34,851 nt of DNA from Cyanocohniella sp. LLY (GTDB taxonomy: Bacteria; Cyanobacteriota; Cyanobacteriia; Cyanobacteriales; Nostocaceae), in NCBI GenBank assembly GCA_022241785.1, contig JAKOMP010000042.1, positions 1-34,851 of the forward strand, read 5' to 3'. Below are positions 26,073 through 34,780 of the stretch, one piece after another (the stretch's first letter is position 1; the number at the start of each line of letters is the position of its first letter). A program made the position numbers and the translations under genes. The notes below the pieces were generated by a model, which saw only the letters and a program-made list of their open reading frames with translations, searched no databases and was not told the origin of the DNA.

Positions 26073-26867
26073 TCATTCATCGTTCCATAATTCTTCAGGA
26101 ACTTTTGCAGGGATATTGGCTAGATCTGGCAACTGTAAAACTTCTATTTCGGCTACTTGTTCTCTTTCTCTAATATTTACAGGGATATTTAATGGTTGTT
26201 GATGTTCAATCCAACAACTTGCTAAAGGTAAGGTTTGCTCCATGTCATCCAGTGGTCGAGGAATCACCATAACTGCGTTCAATTCCCCAATGCGTTCTGC
26301 CTCGAACATCCCAGCTTCCACTGCTACAGCCACATTAGCCACAGTACCGCGAATAATAGCTGTACACAAACCCGCCCCAATTTTCTCATAAGCTGCTAAG
26401 TGAACTTCAGCCGATTTCAACATGGCGTCACAAGCACCCACCATGGCCGGAAATCCCCGTGTTTCCACCAAACCTATAGCTAAGTTACTTAAGCGGCTGG
26501 AATTACCTTCCTCCATCAATTTAGTGAAGCGGGTAGTAATTGGTAATACTATTTCCAGGTTAGGGTAAGGACGGGGAATCACCAAGCTAGAAACTAATTG
26601 ACCAAATTGTTCAGCAGTTTGGACACCAGCTTCCACAGCGAGGCGGACATCCGCAATCCCTCCCCTGACAATTGCTGTACATTGACCACTGCCAATTTTT
26701 TCGTACCCAATTAAATGTACACCAGACGATTTCAGCATCATATCAGCTGTACCCACTATGGCCGGAAAGCTGCTGGTAGATACTAAGCCCAAAGCAGTAT
26801 CCTTCATGCTATCTCGATGGCGAGATGCCTGAATGGTGCTAAGAGAATGTTGATTAGAGGTTTCCAT
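26073..26867 (-). CDS. ccmO: carboxysome shell protein CcmO (double BMC domain)
   Basis: CcmO is a carboxysome shell protein with two tandem BMC (Pf00936) domains. The first has '[29 protein letters not shown]' and ends near IPRPYPNLE. The second has 'GFPAMVGACDAMLKSAEVHLAAYEKIGAG' and ends IPRPLDDMEQ. An acidic C-terminal tail of about 55 residues follows. CcmO is proposed to form pseudo-hexameric trimers at facet edges. The longest frame begins with GTG at 26888, but that start overlaps the ribosome site. The ATG at 26867 (METSNQHS) follows GGAGA by about 8 bases and is clearly preferred. It is the last shell gene of the operon, 46 bases after ccmN. Confidence 0.93.
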   Translation of the reverse strand: METSNQHSLSTIQASRHRDSMKDTALGLVSTSSFPAIVGTADMMLKSSGVHLIGYEKIGSGQCTAIVRGGIADVRLAVEAGVQTAEQFGQLVSSLVIPRPYPNLEIVLPITTRFTKLMEEGNSSRLSNLAIGLVETRGFPAMVGACDAMLKSAEVHLAAYEKIGAGLCTAIIRGTVANVAVAVEAGMFEAERIGELNAVMVIPRPLDDMEQTLPLASCWIEHQQPLNIPVNIREREQVAEIEVLQLPDLANIPAKVPEELWNDE

Positions 26868-26913
26868 GTGAATTCTCCAGGATCTCACGAAACTGACAAC
26901 TTACAATTAACAC

Positions 26914-27684
26914 TTACTCAGACTGATCGTCAGATATTGGCTCGTTTAAGGGTTGCCTATGGGGAAACAAAGTGACTAATAATCTGTTAACACTACCTTG
27001 CCCATAAATTTGATTACCGAAAATGTGAGCAGATTCAGTAGGAGGCTGACTCGGTGTTAATTCTTGGGAGGTAGAGTTAGTAGCATTGGTGTTTTCATCA
27101 GTGTTTTCATCTACAGGCGCAGGCTGGCTTTCTGATGTGGGCGAAGACTTAGCAGAGGAAGTGGACTTGTGTTTGAATTGCCAGAAAGCCGATGCTGAGA
27201 TTTTTGTTGAGGAAGTTACTTTTTCCTCGTCTGCTTTTACATTATTTTGCTCGGGCTGACTATTTTCCTCTTCATGACTGGTGACAGCAGCATGATTTGT
27301 GGATGGTTCCAGTTGTTCTGTTTGCTCAATTCGCCGACTGTTATCCCCCAAAACTGAACCAGGTGGAATTACTACTCCAGGTTCAATAGAACAGTTAAAA
27401 ACTGTCGTCGCTGAACCGACACAAGCATTGGCACCAATTTTGCCTTTGCCCACCATCAAAAAACCGGCTCCTAAGTTTGCTCCTACTTCTACCTCTAGGG
27501 TTCCTTCGCCTACTTGGAGAATTGACCCCATACCAATACAGACCCCAGGGCCGATAATGATTTTGCTGTTAACAGCCGCTTGGAGTATCACTCCGGGCGC
27601 AAGTACTGCACTCGGATGAATAGTCACCTCGCCACTAATGTAAGAGTCAAAGTTATTGCTGAGGCGCAGTGGCGGCACAGACAT
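26914..27684 (-). CDS. ccmN: carboxysome assembly protein CcmN
   Basis: CcmN links the CcmM-Rubisco core to the shell. Residues 1-125 are a left-handed parallel beta-helix of hexapeptide repeats (VTIHPSAVLAPGVIL, KIGANACVG, VVIPPGSVLG). Residues about 126-215 are a low-complexity linker rich in Glu, Ser, Thr and Gln. The C-terminal encapsulation peptide, an amphipathic helix, lies at residues 221-243 (IFGNQIYGQGSVNRLLVTLF). That peptide is known to bind CcmK. A 13-residue acidic tail follows it. The protein is 256 residues, somewhat longer than in unicellular strains because of the linker. It lies between ccmM and ccmO on the same strand. Confidence 0.95.
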   Translation of the reverse strand: MSVPPLRLSNNFDSYISGEVTIHPSAVLAPGVILQAAVNSKIIIGPGVCIGMGSILQVGEGTLEVEVGANLGAGFLMVGKGKIGANACVGSATTVFNCSIEPGVVIPPGSVLGDNSRRIEQTEQLEPSTNHAAVTSHEEENSQPEQNNVKADEEKVTSSTKISASAFWQFKHKSTSSAKSSPTSESQPAPVDENTDENTNATNSTSQELTPSQPPTESAHIFGNQIYGQGSVNRLLVTLFPHRQPLNEPISDDQSE

Positions 27685-27784
27685 GGAAATTTTAACCTCA
27701 GAAGCCGGAAAAATTTGATTGGTGCGTGGTGATTAGTGAGTGGCGAGTGATAGATAAAAAGTCCTTACTCCCTACTCTCCGCTG

Positions 27785-28771
27785 TTATGGACGTTGGATA
27801 ATTGTTTCCAATACCCGACGCTTGGCTGCGGTTTCAATGCCAATCAAGCGTACATACTCGCCTGGATATTCAGCCAAGTAACCTTCTAAAGCATCAATTA
27901 CGCCTCTGTCAGATCTGGCTTCAATTTGACCACAACTAGCCCAAGAACCTGTGCGGAAGCGTCTTTGGTCTACGTGTTCAGCGCTTACTTTGTATCCACC
28001 AGCCAATAATTGCCGTACTTGGTCAACGACTTCAGAACCTAATCTAGTGCTGGTAGCAGTGGCAGTACTTGTACCACTACCAGTTGTAGTAGTACTAAAA
28101 GATTTTTTAGCGTTAGATGGAGCTACTTGACCGTGGGGTCTTTGGATAATACTTTCTAAAACCCGGCGTTTAGCTTTGGCATCAATGCCAATCAAGCGTA
28201 CATATTCGCCTTGGTGATTTTCTATACATTCTTCCAATGCGGATATCACATCCTTGGCGGAAGTGGATTCAATAGGCTGACAGCTGTTCCATGAACCTGT
28301 ACGGAAACGCCGTTCATCTACGTGTTCGGTACCAATTTTGTAACCGCTTGATAGCAAATTACGAACTTGGTTGATGGTTTCGCTACTTAGTGCGCCACTG
28401 GTGGCAACGTGACCATTGCCATTACTCTTGTAACTACTATTACCATTGCTATAACTAGTAGCTGGTGGAAAGCCGCTAGATTTAATGGCACTCACAATAC
28501 CATCAGGACGTTGAATAATGGTTTCTAACACGCGCCGTCTACCACTATCAATGCCGAACAGCCGGACATATTCGCCGCTATGATCTCTGAGACAACTTTC
28601 GAGAGTGGCGATCGCTTCACCCATTGATCCAGGTTGAATGGGTTGACAACTTTGCCAACAACCAGTACGGAAACGTCTTTCATCTACGTGTTCTGTACCG
28701 ATCTTATACCCTTGATCTAAAAGATAGCGTACCTGTTCTATGATTTCTGCACCCAAGCTATTGCTCGACAC
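27785..28771 (-). CDS. ccmM: CcmM short form (M35-type) from an internal start
   Basis: Codon 229 of ccmM is GTG, at 28769-28771. AAAGGAG (28779-28785 region) lies 7 bases upstream on the transcript, an optimal ribosome site inside the gene. The product would be 328 residues (about 35 kDa), made of the three Rubisco-small-subunit-like modules without the carbonic anhydrase domain. In Synechococcus elongatus the short form also arises by internal GTG initiation and is essential for packing Rubisco. The position and the spacing both fit. Confidence 0.75.
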   Translation of the reverse strand: MSSNSLGAEIIEQVRYLLDQGYKIGTEHVDERRFRTGCWQSCQPIQPGSMGEAIATLESCLRDHSGEYVRLFGIDSGRRRVLETIIQRPDGIVSAIKSSGFPPATSYSNGNSSYKSNGNGHVATSGALSSETINQVRNLLSSGYKIGTEHVDERRFRTGSWNSCQPIESTSAKDVISALEECIENHQGEYVRLIGIDAKAKRRVLESIIQRPHGQVAPSNAKKSFSTTTTGSGTSTATATSTRLGSEVVDQVRQLLAGGYKVSAEHVDQRRFRTGSWASCGQIEARSDRGVIDALEGYLAEYPGEYVRLIGIETAAKRRVLETIIQRP

Positions 28772-29455
28772 TTCACTACTCCTTTCTAGCTCTAAAACAG
28801 TAATACCAGTATTTGTATAAGATTTAGCAGCAATCTCATCCTGAATGAGTGCAATACACTTACTATCCGCAGCACACAGATAACCAGTTCTTAAGGACTG
28901 ATTAATCCCAACCACATGATGAGCGAACTGCTGATCTGCCACTTCCGCATTTGGCAAACGGTCAGCCTGCTGCTGGCTAGTAATTACCGCGCCTGAAGGG
29001 ACATACTTACCGGGAGGAATTTCTACATCTTGAATTAAAGCGTGCATCATGATGACGCAGCCTGCACCGATTCTGGCGTTAAAGACTGTAGAGCGGAAGC
29101 CAATAAAGGAATCATCCCCCACATAAGCTGGCCCATGAATCAGTGCCATGTGGGTAATCGAGGCATTTTTGCCAATCCATACCGAGTATTGATTTTGGTC
29201 ATCACCAATTACTCGGCCTTGATCCAATCCATGAATTACTACACCATCTTGAATATTAGTATTTTCACCAATAACAAAAGGTGTACCTTCATCCGCTCTA
29301 ATCGAGGTTCCTGGAGCAACGATTACATTTGCGCCTATCCGGACATCTCCAATGATGTTGGCAACCGGATGTACAAATGCGCTTTCATGAATTTTTGGCT
29401 TGGCTAAATTCCTCGACCACGGGGTTGGGGGCGCCGCCGTGCTGCGGACTACCAT
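27785..29455 (-). CDS. ccmM: carboxysome scaffold and gamma-carbonic anhydrase CcmM (full length)
   Basis: CcmM recruits Rubisco and, in this lineage, hydrates or dehydrates CO2/bicarbonate. Residues 1-200 form the gamma-carbonic anhydrase domain. Zinc ligands H75, H102 and H107 are present, as is the activating disulfide pair C194/C200 known from Nostoc CcmM, so the domain is probably active. Three Rubisco-small-subunit-like modules follow at about 233-317, 357-440 and 471-556, joined by Ser/Thr/Gly linkers. Modules 1 and 2 each carry a cysteine pair 18 residues apart (C270/C288 and C392/C410), while module 3 has C508 but Y526. The ATG at 29455 has an excellent CAGGAGGAA ribosome site. An internal GTG starts a short form. 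Confidence 0.97.
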   Translation of the reverse strand: MVVRSTAAPPTPWSRNLAKPKIHESAFVHPVANIIGDVRIGANVIVAPGTSIRADEGTPFVIGENTNIQDGVVIHGLDQGRVIGDDQNQYSVWIGKNASITHMALIHGPAYVGDDSFIGFRSTVFNARIGAGCVIMMHALIQDVEIPPGKYVPSGAVITSQQQADRLPNAEVADQQFAHHVVGINQSLRTGYLCAADSKCIALIQDEIAAKSYTNTGITVLELERSSEVSSNSLGAEIIEQVRYLLDQGYKIGTEHVDERRFRTGCWQSCQPIQPGSMGEAIATLESCLRDHSGEYVRLFGIDSGRRRVLETIIQRPDGIVSAIKSSGFPPATSYSNGNSSYKSNGNGHVATSGALSSETINQVRNLLSSGYKIGTEHVDERRFRTGSWNSCQPIESTSAKDVISALEECIENHQGEYVRLIGIDAKAKRRVLESIIQRPHGQVAPSNAKKSFSTTTTGSGTSTATATSTRLGSEVVDQVRQLLAGGYKVSAEHVDQRRFRTGSWASCGQIEARSDRGVIDALEGYLAEYPGEYVRLIGIETAAKRRVLETIIQRP

Positions 29456-29514
29456 CGCGAGATTCCTCCTGAATTAAGCTTTTTGTCATTAGTCCTTCAT
29501 CATTGACTTCAAAC

Positions 29515-29549
29515 TAATGACTCATGACTAATGACTCATGACTAATGAC
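29515..29549. repeat. heptamer short tandem repeat between ccmM and ccmL
   Basis: Five adjacent heptamers alternate TAATGAC and TCATGAC with no interruption, filling the end of the ccmL-ccmM gap. The last heptamer overlaps the ccmL stop codon by one base. It is transcribed within the ccm operon and could influence RNA stability or ribosome access to ccmM downstream. Confidence 0.85.
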
Positions 29550-29851
29550 TATCGATATTGATCTTTTTTGCTGTAGATGAGGCGATTTTCCACGTTAATG
29601 GTGTCAATAATCGCCACTACTGCTGCATCTAAAGGACGCTGTTCATTACCCAGCACTTGACGAGCGGCACTACCACGCGTTACAAGCACCCATTCATCTA
29701 CTCCAGCACCCACAATGTCTGCTGCTACTTCGTAGGTTGGTAGCACATTTCCTTCTTCATCCACTAATTGCAACAACAGTAGTTTGACACCTCGAAGACT
29801 TGGATCTTTTTGTGTGCCCACTACTGTGCCACGCACTTTGGCAATTTGCAT
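29549..29851 (-). CDS. ccmL: carboxysome vertex protein CcmL
   Basis: CcmL is a pentameric shell protein that caps the icosahedral vertices. The 100 residues match the EutN/CcmL family from start to end: MQIAKVRGTVVGTQKDPSLR, KLLLLQLVDEEGN, DIVGAGVDEWVLVTRGSAAR and AVVAIIDTINVENR. The length is typical. The start lies 6 bases after the stop of the upstream ccmK gene, so it is tightly coupled within the operon. Confidence 0.97.
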   Translation of the reverse strand: MQIAKVRGTVVGTQKDPSLRGVKLLLLQLVDEEGNVLPTYEVAADIVGAGVDEWVLVTRGSAARQVLGNEQRPLDAAVVAIIDTINVENRLIYSKKDQYR

Positions 29852-29857
29852 TACAAA

Positions 29858-30202
29858 TTATGGTCTTCTGCCGAAAGGACGAATCGCGTTCACGTTTTCC
29901 CGGAATTGCTCTACATCTTCGGTATAACGAATTGGTAAGACGTATTCCAGGTTTTCATGGGGACGAGCAATAATGTGTGTAGACAACACTTGTCCACCAT
30001 TTACTCGTTTAACGGATTCTACTCCTGCCCCTACAGATGCTTGGACTTCGGACACGTCACCCCGAACAATGACGGTTACCCGACCACTACCAATTTTTTC
30101 ATATCCTACCAACGTGACGCGAGCAGCTTTCACCATTGCATCAGCCGCTTCTACGACGGCCGGAAAGCCTAGCGTTTCTACCATTCCTACTGCGATTGAC
30201 AT
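29858..30202 (-). CDS. ccmK1: carboxysome shell hexamer CcmK (longer, CcmK1-like)
   Basis: This is a single BMC-domain shell protein forming facet hexamers. It starts [20 protein letters not shown], and the pore-lining KIGSGRV loop is intact. A C-terminal extension, [13 protein letters not shown], gives 114 residues, the feature that separates CcmK1-type from the shorter CcmK2-type. A longer frame starts 17 codons upstream, but those residues are not family-like. The ATG at 30202 has AGGA at about 10 bases and is preferred. It is nearly identical in the core to the adjacent paralogue at 30292-30600, which points to gene duplication. Confidence 0.95.
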   Translation of the reverse strand: MSIAVGMVETLGFPAVVEAADAMVKAARVTLVGYEKIGSGRVTVIVRGDVSEVQASVGAGVESVKRVNGGQVLSTHIIARPHENLEYVLPIRYTEDVEQFRENVNAIRPFGRRP

Positions 30203-30291
30203 TAGTTTTAATCCTGAATTAAAGTTTTGAAATTTAGAAAAAAGGGCGCTCAAGCAGCTAACCCCATTCCTTTATTTGTTTTAATCAGCTT

Positions 30292-30600
30292 TTAAGTGCG
30301 GAACTGTTCCACAGCCTCAGTGTAACGGATCGGTAAGACGTATTCTAGGTTTTCGTGGGGACGGGCAATGATGTGAGTAGATAACACTTCACCACCATTT
30401 ACTCTTCTGGCCGCTTCAACCCCGGCTGAAACTGAGGCTTGCACCTCAGATACATCTCCCCGCACAATCACGGTGACCCGAGCACTACCAATTTTTTCAT
30501 ATCCTACCAAAGTTACGCGCGCGGCTTTCACCATCGCATCGGCAGCTTCTACTACTGCCGGAAAACCCTTCGTCTCAATCATTCCAACTGCAATTGGCAT
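30292..30600 (-). CDS. ccmK2: carboxysome shell hexamer CcmK (CcmK2-like)
   Basis: This 102-residue BMC-domain protein is the first gene of the ccm operon. It has [20 protein letters not shown], the pore motif KIGSARV and the end [10 protein letters not shown], the standard length for the major facet protein. It differs from its downstream paralogue mainly at a few surface positions (GSAR versus GSGR at the pore) and by lacking the tail. The 5' leader extends into the long shared region with ndhF4. Confidence 0.96.
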   Translation of the reverse strand: MPIAVGMIETKGFPAVVEAADAMVKAARVTLVGYEKIGSARVTVIVRGDVSEVQASVSAGVEAARRVNGGEVLSTHIIARPHENLEYVLPIRYTEAVEQFRT

Positions 30601-31259
30601 CGCAGAACTCCTAAAAAATTAATCCAATCAGTACTGTTGTTTGAAATTTTTGATGGGGAAGCCGATCTTGCAGCTACAAAAACACTTCCAAATTAAGCAT
30701 AGGAAAGCTTGGCGTCCCTGGCAATATAAATTAGTATAATAGTTTATGATAAAATAGTTTTAAAAAACTTAACAAAAATTTATACCGGATTTTACTCAAT
30801 CAAAGTTACTCAATTATTAGAGCAGCCGCTTATGCCTTATAATTTCTTTATCACATTGACAAAAGGACATTCATAGGCACTCTTAACTATGTCTACTAAG
30901 GAAGTTCAGATGCCTGTACGATATGCTGTATCTATGTTTTTCCAGCTTTACTCTGATAACAAGGACTAAGTAAAAAATACATAAATATTTTTAATGTATC
31001 GTATAAACTTATTTGCTGCAATCAAAAATAAAAGTTTATAACTACAGTTGATGTAATAAAAGTAAATGCTTTTAAATATGTAAACTTATATTTAATTCTA
31101 ACCCAATAAGGTAAGCTAAATAAAAAATATACAGGCAAAATCAAATCAAAAAATAGTTAAAAAAACTATAGAATTTGGGGTAAATTACTTTTTTTAGTAA
31201 ATCATTGTTTTAGGACTGTTTCAGAAAACATCAAAGCTGAGTCGTCAAGGAAAATTTAA
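30601..31259. promoter_or_regulatory. divergent control region between ccmK and ndhF4
   Basis: The 659 bp are markedly AT-rich and carry no ORF, so they should hold promoters for both the ccm operon (-) and ndhF4-ndhD4 (+). On the minus strand TATACT (30733-30738) could be a -10 box for ccmK. A perfect TTA-N7-TAA lies upstream of it. TTACTTTTTTTAGTAA (31185-31200), an inverted repeat, lies 60 bases before ndhF4. Single matches are weak in such AT-rich DNA. Confidence 0.5.
30760..30772. promoter_or_regulatory. candidate CmpR-type binding site (TTA-N7-TAA)
   Basis: TTAAAAAACTTAA fits the TTA-N7/8-TAA pattern described for CmpR in Synechococcus. It is centred about 30 bp upstream of the candidate minus-strand -10 box, the usual position for LysR activators. 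Chance occurrence is quite possible given the AT content. Confidence 0.3.
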
Positions 31260-33116
31260 ATGAATCAGTTTCTATTTTTAACAAGTTGGTGTGTGCCACT
31301 TTATAGCTTAATGGGCGCACTAATAACTTTGCCGTGGGGAATGGGAATCATTCGGCGAACAGGGCCAAGACCGGCGGCATATTTTAACTTGTTGACGACT
31401 TTGGTGGGTTTTTTCCATAGCCTGTTGGTATTTAAGCATATCTGGGACAGAGAACCAGAAATTTTAGTGATTAACTGGTTTCAAGCGGCGGATTTTAACT
31501 TATCGTTTGCTTTGGAACTGTCGCCAGTCAGTATCGGGGCAATAGTCTTAATTACTGGATTAAGTCTGTTAGCACAAATTTATGCCTTGGGATACATGGA
31601 AAAGGACTGGTCACTAGCGCGGTTCTTTGCTTTGGTGGGATTTTTTGAAACGGCGCTGACTGGCTTGGCCATTAGTGATTCCTTATTCCTGAGTTATGCT
31701 CTTTTAGAAGTACTCACCCTTTCTACTTACTTACTAGTCGGCTTCTGGTATGCTCAACCCCTAGTAGTGACAGCAGCGCGAGACGCCTTTTTAACCAAGC
31801 GGGTAGGAGACTTGCTGCTACTGATGGGGGTAGTTTCACTTTCGACCATAGCAGGTAGTTTAAACTTTTCGGATCTATACGAATGGGCCCAAACCGCTGA
31901 TTTAAATCCAGTGACATCGAGTTTGTTAGGTTTGGCATTGATTGCTGGACCGGCTGGTAAATGCGCCCAATTTCCCTTACATCTGTGGCTAGATGAAGCA
32001 ATGGAAGGGCCTAATCCGGCTTCAGTGATGCGGAATTCACTGGTGGTAGGTGGTGGTGCGTATATATTGTATAAACTTCAACCTATATTAGCTTTATCCC
32101 CAGTTGCCTTAGATACCTTAGTGGTGTTGGGGACATTGACAGCTGTAGGAGCAACTTTAGTATCCCTAGCACAAATCGATATCAAGCGCGCACTGTCTCA
32201 TTCCACCAGTGCATATATGGGTTTAGTGTTTTTAGCGGTGGGGTTAGAACAAGGTGGTGTCGCCTTAATGCTGTTATTAACTCATGCGATCGCTAAAGCA
32301 TTATTATTCATGAGTTCTGGTTCAGTAATTTACACCACTAGCACCCAAGACCTAACAGAAATGGGTGGTCTATGGTCAAGGATGCCAGCTACTACCACAG
32401 CCTTTATTGTGGGTTCTGCGGGCATGGTAACACTCCTACCACTAGGAAGCTTTTGGGCAATGCTGGCATGGGCTGACGGTTTAGTTCATGTGAGTCCTTG
32501 GGTCATTGCCGTTTTAGTATTGGTCAATGGGTTGACAGCCTTGAACTTGACACGGGTATTTAGATTAATATTTTGGGGTAACCCCCAACCAAAAACCCGC
32601 CGCGCCCCGGAAGTTGGTTGGCAAATGGCATTGCCAATGGTGTCACTGACTGTGGTGACTTTATTATTACCCTTGATGCTACAGCAATGGCATCTGCTGC
32701 CGAATTGGGAAAGTCTGGATTCATACATATTGTTTGCCCTTCTGGCTTCTACAGTCATAGGTGTAATCATAGGTTCGACAATGTATCTGCATAAAGCCTG
32801 GTCGAGATCCAGAATCCTGGCATGGCGATTTATGCAGGACTTGTTGGGTTATGATTTTTACATTGACAGAATATATATGTTGACGATAGTTAACGCCGTA
32901 GCACTGTTATCAAGGATATCTGCTTGGAGCGATCGCTATCTAGTTGACGGTCTAGTGAACTTGGTGGGATTCGCCACAATTTTCAGTGGACAAAGTTTAA
33001 AATACAGCATTTCTGGTCAGTCCCAGGGGTATATGTTGACCATCCTAGTGGTAATCAGCGTCTTGGGATTCTTCATTAGTTGGTCATTAGGATTATTAGA
33101 TAAATTACCGTTTTAA
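31260..33116 (+). CDS. ndhF4: NDH-1 subunit NdhF4 (CO2-uptake form)
   Basis: This is a large proton-channel subunit of the NDH-1 variant that converts CO2 to bicarbonate at the thylakoid membrane with CupB. The 618 residues form about 15-16 transmembrane helices. The conserved antiporter-like block 'GPAGKCAQFPLHLWLDEAMEGPNPASV' (about 222-248) and 'DIKRALSHSTSAYMGLV' (about 306-322) are present. It is shorter than respiratory NdhF1. F3 and F4 types are similar; F4 is chosen because the gene is followed by an ndhD4-like gene, and because a ccm-linked ndhF4-ndhD4 pair is the arrangement I recall in Anabaena. The ATG follows AAGGAAA. Confidence 0.87.
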   Translation: MNQFLFLTSWCVPLYSLMGALITLPWGMGIIRRTGPRPAAYFNLLTTLVGFFHSLLVFKHIWDREPEILVINWFQAADFNLSFALELSPVSIGAIVLITGLSLLAQIYALGYMEKDWSLARFFALVGFFETALTGLAISDSLFLSYALLEVLTLSTYLLVGFWYAQPLVVTAARDAFLTKRVGDLLLLMGVVSLSTIAGSLNFSDLYEWAQTADLNPVTSSLLGLALIAGPAGKCAQFPLHLWLDEAMEGPNPASVMRNSLVVGGGAYILYKLQPILALSPVALDTLVVLGTLTAVGATLVSLAQIDIKRALSHSTSAYMGLVFLAVGLEQGGVALMLLLTHAIAKALLFMSSGSVIYTTSTQDLTEMGGLWSRMPATTTAFIVGSAGMVTLLPLGSFWAMLAWADGLVHVSPWVIAVLVLVNGLTALNLTRVFRLIFWGNPQPKTRRAPEVGWQMALPMVSLTVVTLLLPLMLQQWHLLPNWESLDSYILFALLASTVIGVIIGSTMYLHKAWSRSRILAWRFMQDLLGYDFYIDRIYMLTIVNAVALLSRISAWSDRYLVDGLVNLVGFATIFSGQSLKYSISGQSQGYMLTILVVISVLGFFISWSLGLLDKLPF

Positions 33117-33271
33117 AGAGGCTGAAGCAGGTAGCGAGGTCTTAGCCCATGCTGAGTAAGAATTTAGGGACATCTAAAATTTAAATTACTCAATTTACAC
33201 AAATAATATTTGTTGTCTTCCCCTGCTCCCCTTCCCCCCTGCCCCCTTACTCCCCTTACCTAGTTCTGTCT
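33117..33271 (+). other. ndhF4-ndhD4 spacer with pyrimidine-rich repeat
   Basis: The 155-bp spacer includes a CCCCTGCTCCCC/CCCCCTTACTCCCC tract (33219-33258), an STRR-type repeat, ending 14 bases before the ndhD4 ATG. It leaves no purine-rich ribosome site there. A 9-base word, ATGCTGAGT, occurs at 33149 and again at the ndhD4 start (33272). Confidence 0.55.
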
Positions 33272-34780
33272 ATGCTGAGTGCATTAATTTTGCTGCCATT
33301 GTTGGGTGCAGCTTTAATCGGTTTTTGGCCCTCTAACATTAGTGGTCACCTGGCTCGGAGAGTGGCTTTGCTATTTGCCAGTATTACTTTCTTGTGGACA
33401 GTTTTATTAGCCATTAAGTTCACTCCAGGAGAAGTTAGCCAACAGTTTAGTGAGTTTATTCCCTGGGTAGATTCCTTGGGCTTAAATTACAATTTAGGAA
33501 TAGATGGCTTATCTTTACCGTTGTTACTTTTGAATGGATTGTTAACCTGCATTGCCATTTACAGTAGCGATTCATCTCTTCAACGTCCGAGGTTTTATTA
33601 TTCCCTGGTACTACTGTTAAGTGTGGGTGTTACAGGAGCTTTTCTAGCACAGGATTTACTATTATTTTTCCTGTTTTATGAACTAGAACTGATACCTCTG
33701 TATTTGTTGATTGCCATTTGGGGTGGTGAAAAACGGGGTTATGCAGCCACGAAATTTCTCATTTATACGGCTTTTTCCGGCATCTTAATTTTGGCAAGTT
33801 TCCTGGGTATGGTGTGGCTGAGTGGTTCTCCTAGCTTTTCCTTAGCCACATTAAATACCACAACTCTGCCTTTGGCAACACAGCTGCTATTGCTAGCAGG
33901 AATTTTAGTAGGTTTTGGCATTAAAATTCCCTTGGTTCCCTTTCATACTTGGTTGCCAGATGCCCACGTAGAAGCTTCCACACCCATTTCTGTACTTTTG
34001 GCTGGGGTGTTGTTGAAGTTGGGTACTTATGGCTTACTGCGATTTGGCATGAACTTATTACCGGAAGCTTGGGGTTATTTAGCCCCTTGGTTAGCAACTT
34101 GGGCTGTAGTCAGTGTACTATTTGGCTCATCCTGTGCGATCGCTCAAACCGATATGAAAAAAATGGTGGCGTACAGTTCCATTGGACATATGGGTTACGT
34201 GCTGTTAGCGGCGGCGGCGGCCACACCTTTAAGTACCTTGGGCGCAGTCATGCAAATGATTAGCCACGGCTTGATTTCGGCGCTGCTGTTTTTGCTGGTG
34301 GGGGTTGTTTACAAAAAAGCTGGTAGCCGTGATTTAGATGTGATTCAAGGGCTGCTGAACCCAGAACGAGGTTTACCAGTAATTGGTAGCTTAATGGTTT
34401 TAGGCGTAATGGCCAGCGCTGGTATCCCCGGAATGGTCGGGTTTATTGCGGAATTTATCGTGTTTCGCGGCAGTTTTCCCGTATTTCCAGTGCAAACATT
34501 GTTATCCATGCTGGGTACAGGCTTAACTGCGGTGTACTTCTTAATTTTGATGAATCGGGCCTTTTTTGGCAGGTTGTCAGCACAAGTCACCAACTTACCC
34601 CGTGTCTTTTGGAGCGATCGCCTGCCTGCGATGATATTAGCAGTATTGATTGTAATTTACGGCATCCAACCCGCTTGGTTAGTACGTTGGACTGAACCGA
34701 CAATTACAGCAATGGTGAATACCCAAAATGTTGTGGCGGTGGCTTTGGATAAAGCAAAGGGGCTAGGGAGTAGGGAGTAG
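33272..34780 (+). CDS. ndhD4: NDH-1 subunit NdhD4 (CO2-uptake form)
   Basis: This is an antiporter-like membrane subunit of the CO2-hydrating NDH-1 complex, partner of NdhF4. The 502 residues form about 14 transmembrane helices. The functional glutamate is in FYELELIPLYLL (about 135-146). 'GFGIKIPLVPFHTWLPDAHVEASTPISVLLAGVLLKLG' (about 212-250) and 'TDMKKMVAYSSIGHMG' are also present. A cupB (chpX) gene would be expected next, outside the window. The last five codons (LGSRE) and the TAG stop are read from a heptamer repeat tract, so the native C-terminus has been altered. Confidence 0.88.
   Translation: MLSALILLPLLGAALIGFWPSNISGHLARRVALLFASITFLWTVLLAIKFTPGEVSQQFSEFIPWVDSLGLNYNLGIDGLSLPLLLLNGLLTCIAIYSSDSSLQRPRFYYSLVLLLSVGVTGAFLAQDLLLFFLFYELELIPLYLLIAIWGGEKRGYAATKFLIYTAFSGILILASFLGMVWLSGSPSFSLATLNTTTLPLATQLLLLAGILVGFGIKIPLVPFHTWLPDAHVEASTPISVLLAGVLLKLGTYGLLRFGMNLLPEAWGYLAPWLATWAVVSVLFGSSCAIAQTDMKKMVAYSSIGHMGYVLLAAAAATPLSTLGAVMQMISHGLISALLFLLVGVVYKKAGSRDLDVIQGLLNPERGLPVIGSLMVLGVMASAGIPGMVGFIAEFIVFRGSFPVFPVQTLLSMLGTGLTAVYFLILMNRAFFGRLSAQVTNLPRVFWSDRLPAMILAVLIVIYGIQPAWLVRWTEPTITAMVNTQNVVAVALDKAKGLGSRE

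Noticed and set aside
29515-29549. Possible CRISPR-like repeat array
   Set aside because: Units are 7 bases with no spacers, and no cas genes are near. It is a short tandem repeat. The same applies to 34764-34851.
31185-31200. TTACT-N6-AGTAA inverted repeat as an operator of ndhF4
   Set aside because: It is a plausible LysR-type palindrome, but its spacing (TTA-N10-TAA) does not match CmpR, and the region is so AT-rich that chance is likely.
33149-33280. ATGCTGAGT direct repeat as a target duplication around an inserted tract
   Set aside because: A 9-base match within about 130 bp is not rare enough, and no defined element ends lie inside the repeats. Recorded only as a curiosity.
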